Origin: an uncultured Alphaproteobacteria bacterium
Lineage (GTDB): Bacteria; Pseudomonadota; Alphaproteobacteria; Micavibrionales; Micavibrionaceae
DNA length: 5,361 nt
NCBI GenBank assembly: GCA_937124505.1
Contig: CAKZKV010000175.1
Coordinates: 1-5,361, forward strand
Direction of reading: 5' to 3'
A program made the translations under genes and the position numbers. Positions 3,982 to 5,361 of the stretch are shown here, piece by piece. Under the pieces are notes generated by a model. The model was not told the origin of the DNA and did no database searches. It was given only the letters and a program-made list of their open reading frames with translations. Numbering within the stretch: position 1 is the first letter of the stretch; the number at the start of each line of letters is the position of its first letter.

Positions 3982-5361
3982 ATGAAGCAACCTGACAAAA
4001 TCCTCACAGTTATCTCGGAAGAGCCGCAACAAAACGATGACAAAAGTAGTGTTAATTCGTATGCGCCTTCAAATGAGATCGACGCTTTGTGGAGTCAGGT
4101 TCACGCAGATATGCGTCAGGAATTTGGGGAGGCTGTTTTCCGTAGCTGGCTAAAACCCTTGCAGTTGCAAGCCTATTATCATAACCCTCTCGAAGTCTCT
4201 GTTCCGACACGCTTTATTCGTGACTGGATCCAGAACCATTATGCCGTGCGTATTCTTGAAATGTGCCGGGTGCGGAGTGCAGACATTCAGCGCATTGAGT
4301 TCGTTGTTGCCCAATCTTCCTTTATCTCTGAGGAGGACGCGAAAGAGGTTTCTGTTCAACAGGAAGCGCAAGCCGCTTCTGCCAAAGCGCTTAATCCTGA
4401 AAACGGGCCGTTTGGCGAGTTTTTCTCTCCGCTTGACCCACGTTTTACGTTTGACAGTTTTGTCATTGGGGAGCCGAATGCTCTGGCCTGTTCTGCGGCG
4501 CGACGTGTGGCGGAGAGTATTAATGTGCCGTTTAATCCTCTTTATCTCTATAGTGGTGTCGGGCTGGGAAAAACTCACCTGATGCATGCGATCGCCTGGG
4601 AAATCAGAAAACGCGACCCGGAAAAAGTCGTACTCTATCTCTCGGCTGAAAAGTTTATGTATCAGTTTGTCAAAGCCCTGCGGGCGCAGGACATGATGAA
4701 ATTCAAGGAGTTTTTCCGTTCCGTAGACGTGTTGATGATGGACGATATCCAGTTCATTGCAGGTAAAGAGTCAACGCAGGAAGAATTTTTTCATACCTTC
4801 AACGCGCTGATTGACAATAACAAACAGATTATTATCTCCGCTGATCGTGCACCGTCCGATATGAGTGGTCTGGACGAGCGTCTGCGTTCGCGTCTGGCCT
4901 GGGGGCTGGTGACGGACATTCAACCCTCTACCTATGAATTACGTCTGGGCATTCTGGAGAGAAAACGCGAGTTGATGGAGGCGCGTGTGCCGCAGTCTGT
5001 GCTGGAATTTCTGGCGCTGAAAATTACCTCCAACATCCGCGAACTGGAAGGGGCGTTGACCCGTCTGGTCGCACATGCCGATGTTTGCGGGCATGAGGTT
5101 ACGCTGGAAACCGCGCAAAATGTTCTGCATGACCTTCTGCGGTCTCATGATCGCCGGATTACGATTGATGAAATCCAGAAAAAGGTCATCCAGCATTTTT
5201 CCCTGAAACTGGACGATATGCATTCTGCCCGCCGCGCGCGTGCCGTGGCGCGCCCACGTCAGATTGCCATGTATCTGGCCAAGCAACTGACACAGCGTAG
5301 CCTGCCGGAAATTGGCCGCAAGTTTGGTGGCCGCGATCATACGACCGTCATGCATGCCGTG
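3982..5361 (+). CDS. dnaA: Chromosomal replication initiator DnaA (3' end outside the window)
   Basis: DnaA is the AAA+ ATPase that binds DnaA boxes, melts the origin and loads the replicative helicase. The open frame runs 460 codons to the window edge without a stop; probably only a short C-terminal tail is missing. After a polar N-terminal extension (about 1-32), domain I spans about 33-110 (IDALWSQVHADMRQEFG, then FRSWLKPL) and a short linker follows. Domain III has Walker A SGVGLGKTHL at 191-200 (Lys197), Walker B LMMDDIQF at 251-258, sensor 1 SADRAP at 286-291, the arginine-finger segment LDERLRSRLAWGL at 298-310, and sensor 2 NIRELEGAL at 351-359 (Arg353). Domain IV carries ARPRQIAMYLAKQ at about 423-435 and the signature GGRDHTTVMHAV at 449-460, which contact the DnaA box. 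The first Walker A glycine is Ser191. The gene follows rpsT after a hairpin-rich leader. Confidence 0.98.
   Translation, partial: MKQPDKILTVISEEPQQNDDKSSVNSYAPSNEIDALWSQVHADMRQEFGEAVFRSWLKPLQLQAYYHNPLEVSVPTRFIRDWIQNHYAVRILEMCRVRSADIQRIEFVVAQSSFISEEDAKEVSVQQEAQAASAKALNPENGPFGEFFSPLDPRFTFDSFVIGEPNALACSAARRVAESINVPFNPLYLYSGVGLGKTHLMHAIAWEIRKRDPEKVVLYLSAEKFMYQFVKALRAQDMMKFKEFFRSVDVLMMDDIQFIAGKESTQEEFFHTFNALIDNNKQIIISADRAPSDMSGLDERLRSRLAWGLVTDIQPSTYELRLGILERKRELMEARVPQSVLEFLALKITSNIRELEGALTRLVAHADVCGHEVTLETAQNVLHDLLRSHDRRITIDEIQKKVIQHFSLKLDDMHSARRARAVARPRQIAMYLAKQLTQRSLPEIGRKFGGRDHTTVMHAV

Noticed and set aside
4150..4587. Minus- and plus-strand alternative frames inside dnaA
   Set aside because: The intact dnaA frame with all AAA+ motifs covers them; they are shadows.
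4939..5355. 138-residue minus-strand frame in the 3' part of dnaA
   Set aside because: Antisense to the conserved DnaA domain III/IV coding sequence.

Overview
The window is a chromosomal housekeeping segment, most likely from an alphaproteobacterium of moderate GC content. That reading rests on three things: the (GGM)n-F C-terminal tail of GroEL, the alphaproteobacterial style of DnaA (for example the SADRAP, STYELRLGIL and GGRDHTTVMHAV stretches), and the mutM ... rpsT-dnaA gene order, which recurs in that class. Assignment below class level is not possible from the sequence alone. All genes lie on the + strand.

Layout: the last 18 codons of groES (2-58) are followed after 70 nt by complete groEL (129-1787). 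A 194-nt spacer (1788-1981) holds three successive inverted repeats: a long imperfect palindrome, a short dispersed-type GC palindrome and a strong intrinsic terminator. The terminator's U-tract ends only 13 nt before the start of mutM (1982-2848), which has no visible Shine-Dalgarno. A small unrecognised gene for a secreted protein (2865-3224) follows 16 nt later, probably in the same operon. A near-consensus promoter (3252-3281) then drives rpsT (3317-3589). A 392-nt non-coding interval (3590-3981) is unusually rich in stem-loops, and it leads into dnaA (3982-5361), which runs off the window with only its extreme C-terminus missing.

Functionally the genes cover protein folding (GroES/GroEL), repair of oxidised guanine (MutM/Fpg), translation (S20) and replication initiation (DnaA). 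They are at least three transcription units sharing a direction, not one pathway. The coding content is conventional. Points for follow-up are non-coding (the hairpin-dense dnaA leader with possible alternative pairings, the palindromic element after groEL, the missing mutM ribosome binding site) and the small exported protein. No mobile element, CRISPR array, tRNA or novel multi-gene system was found.
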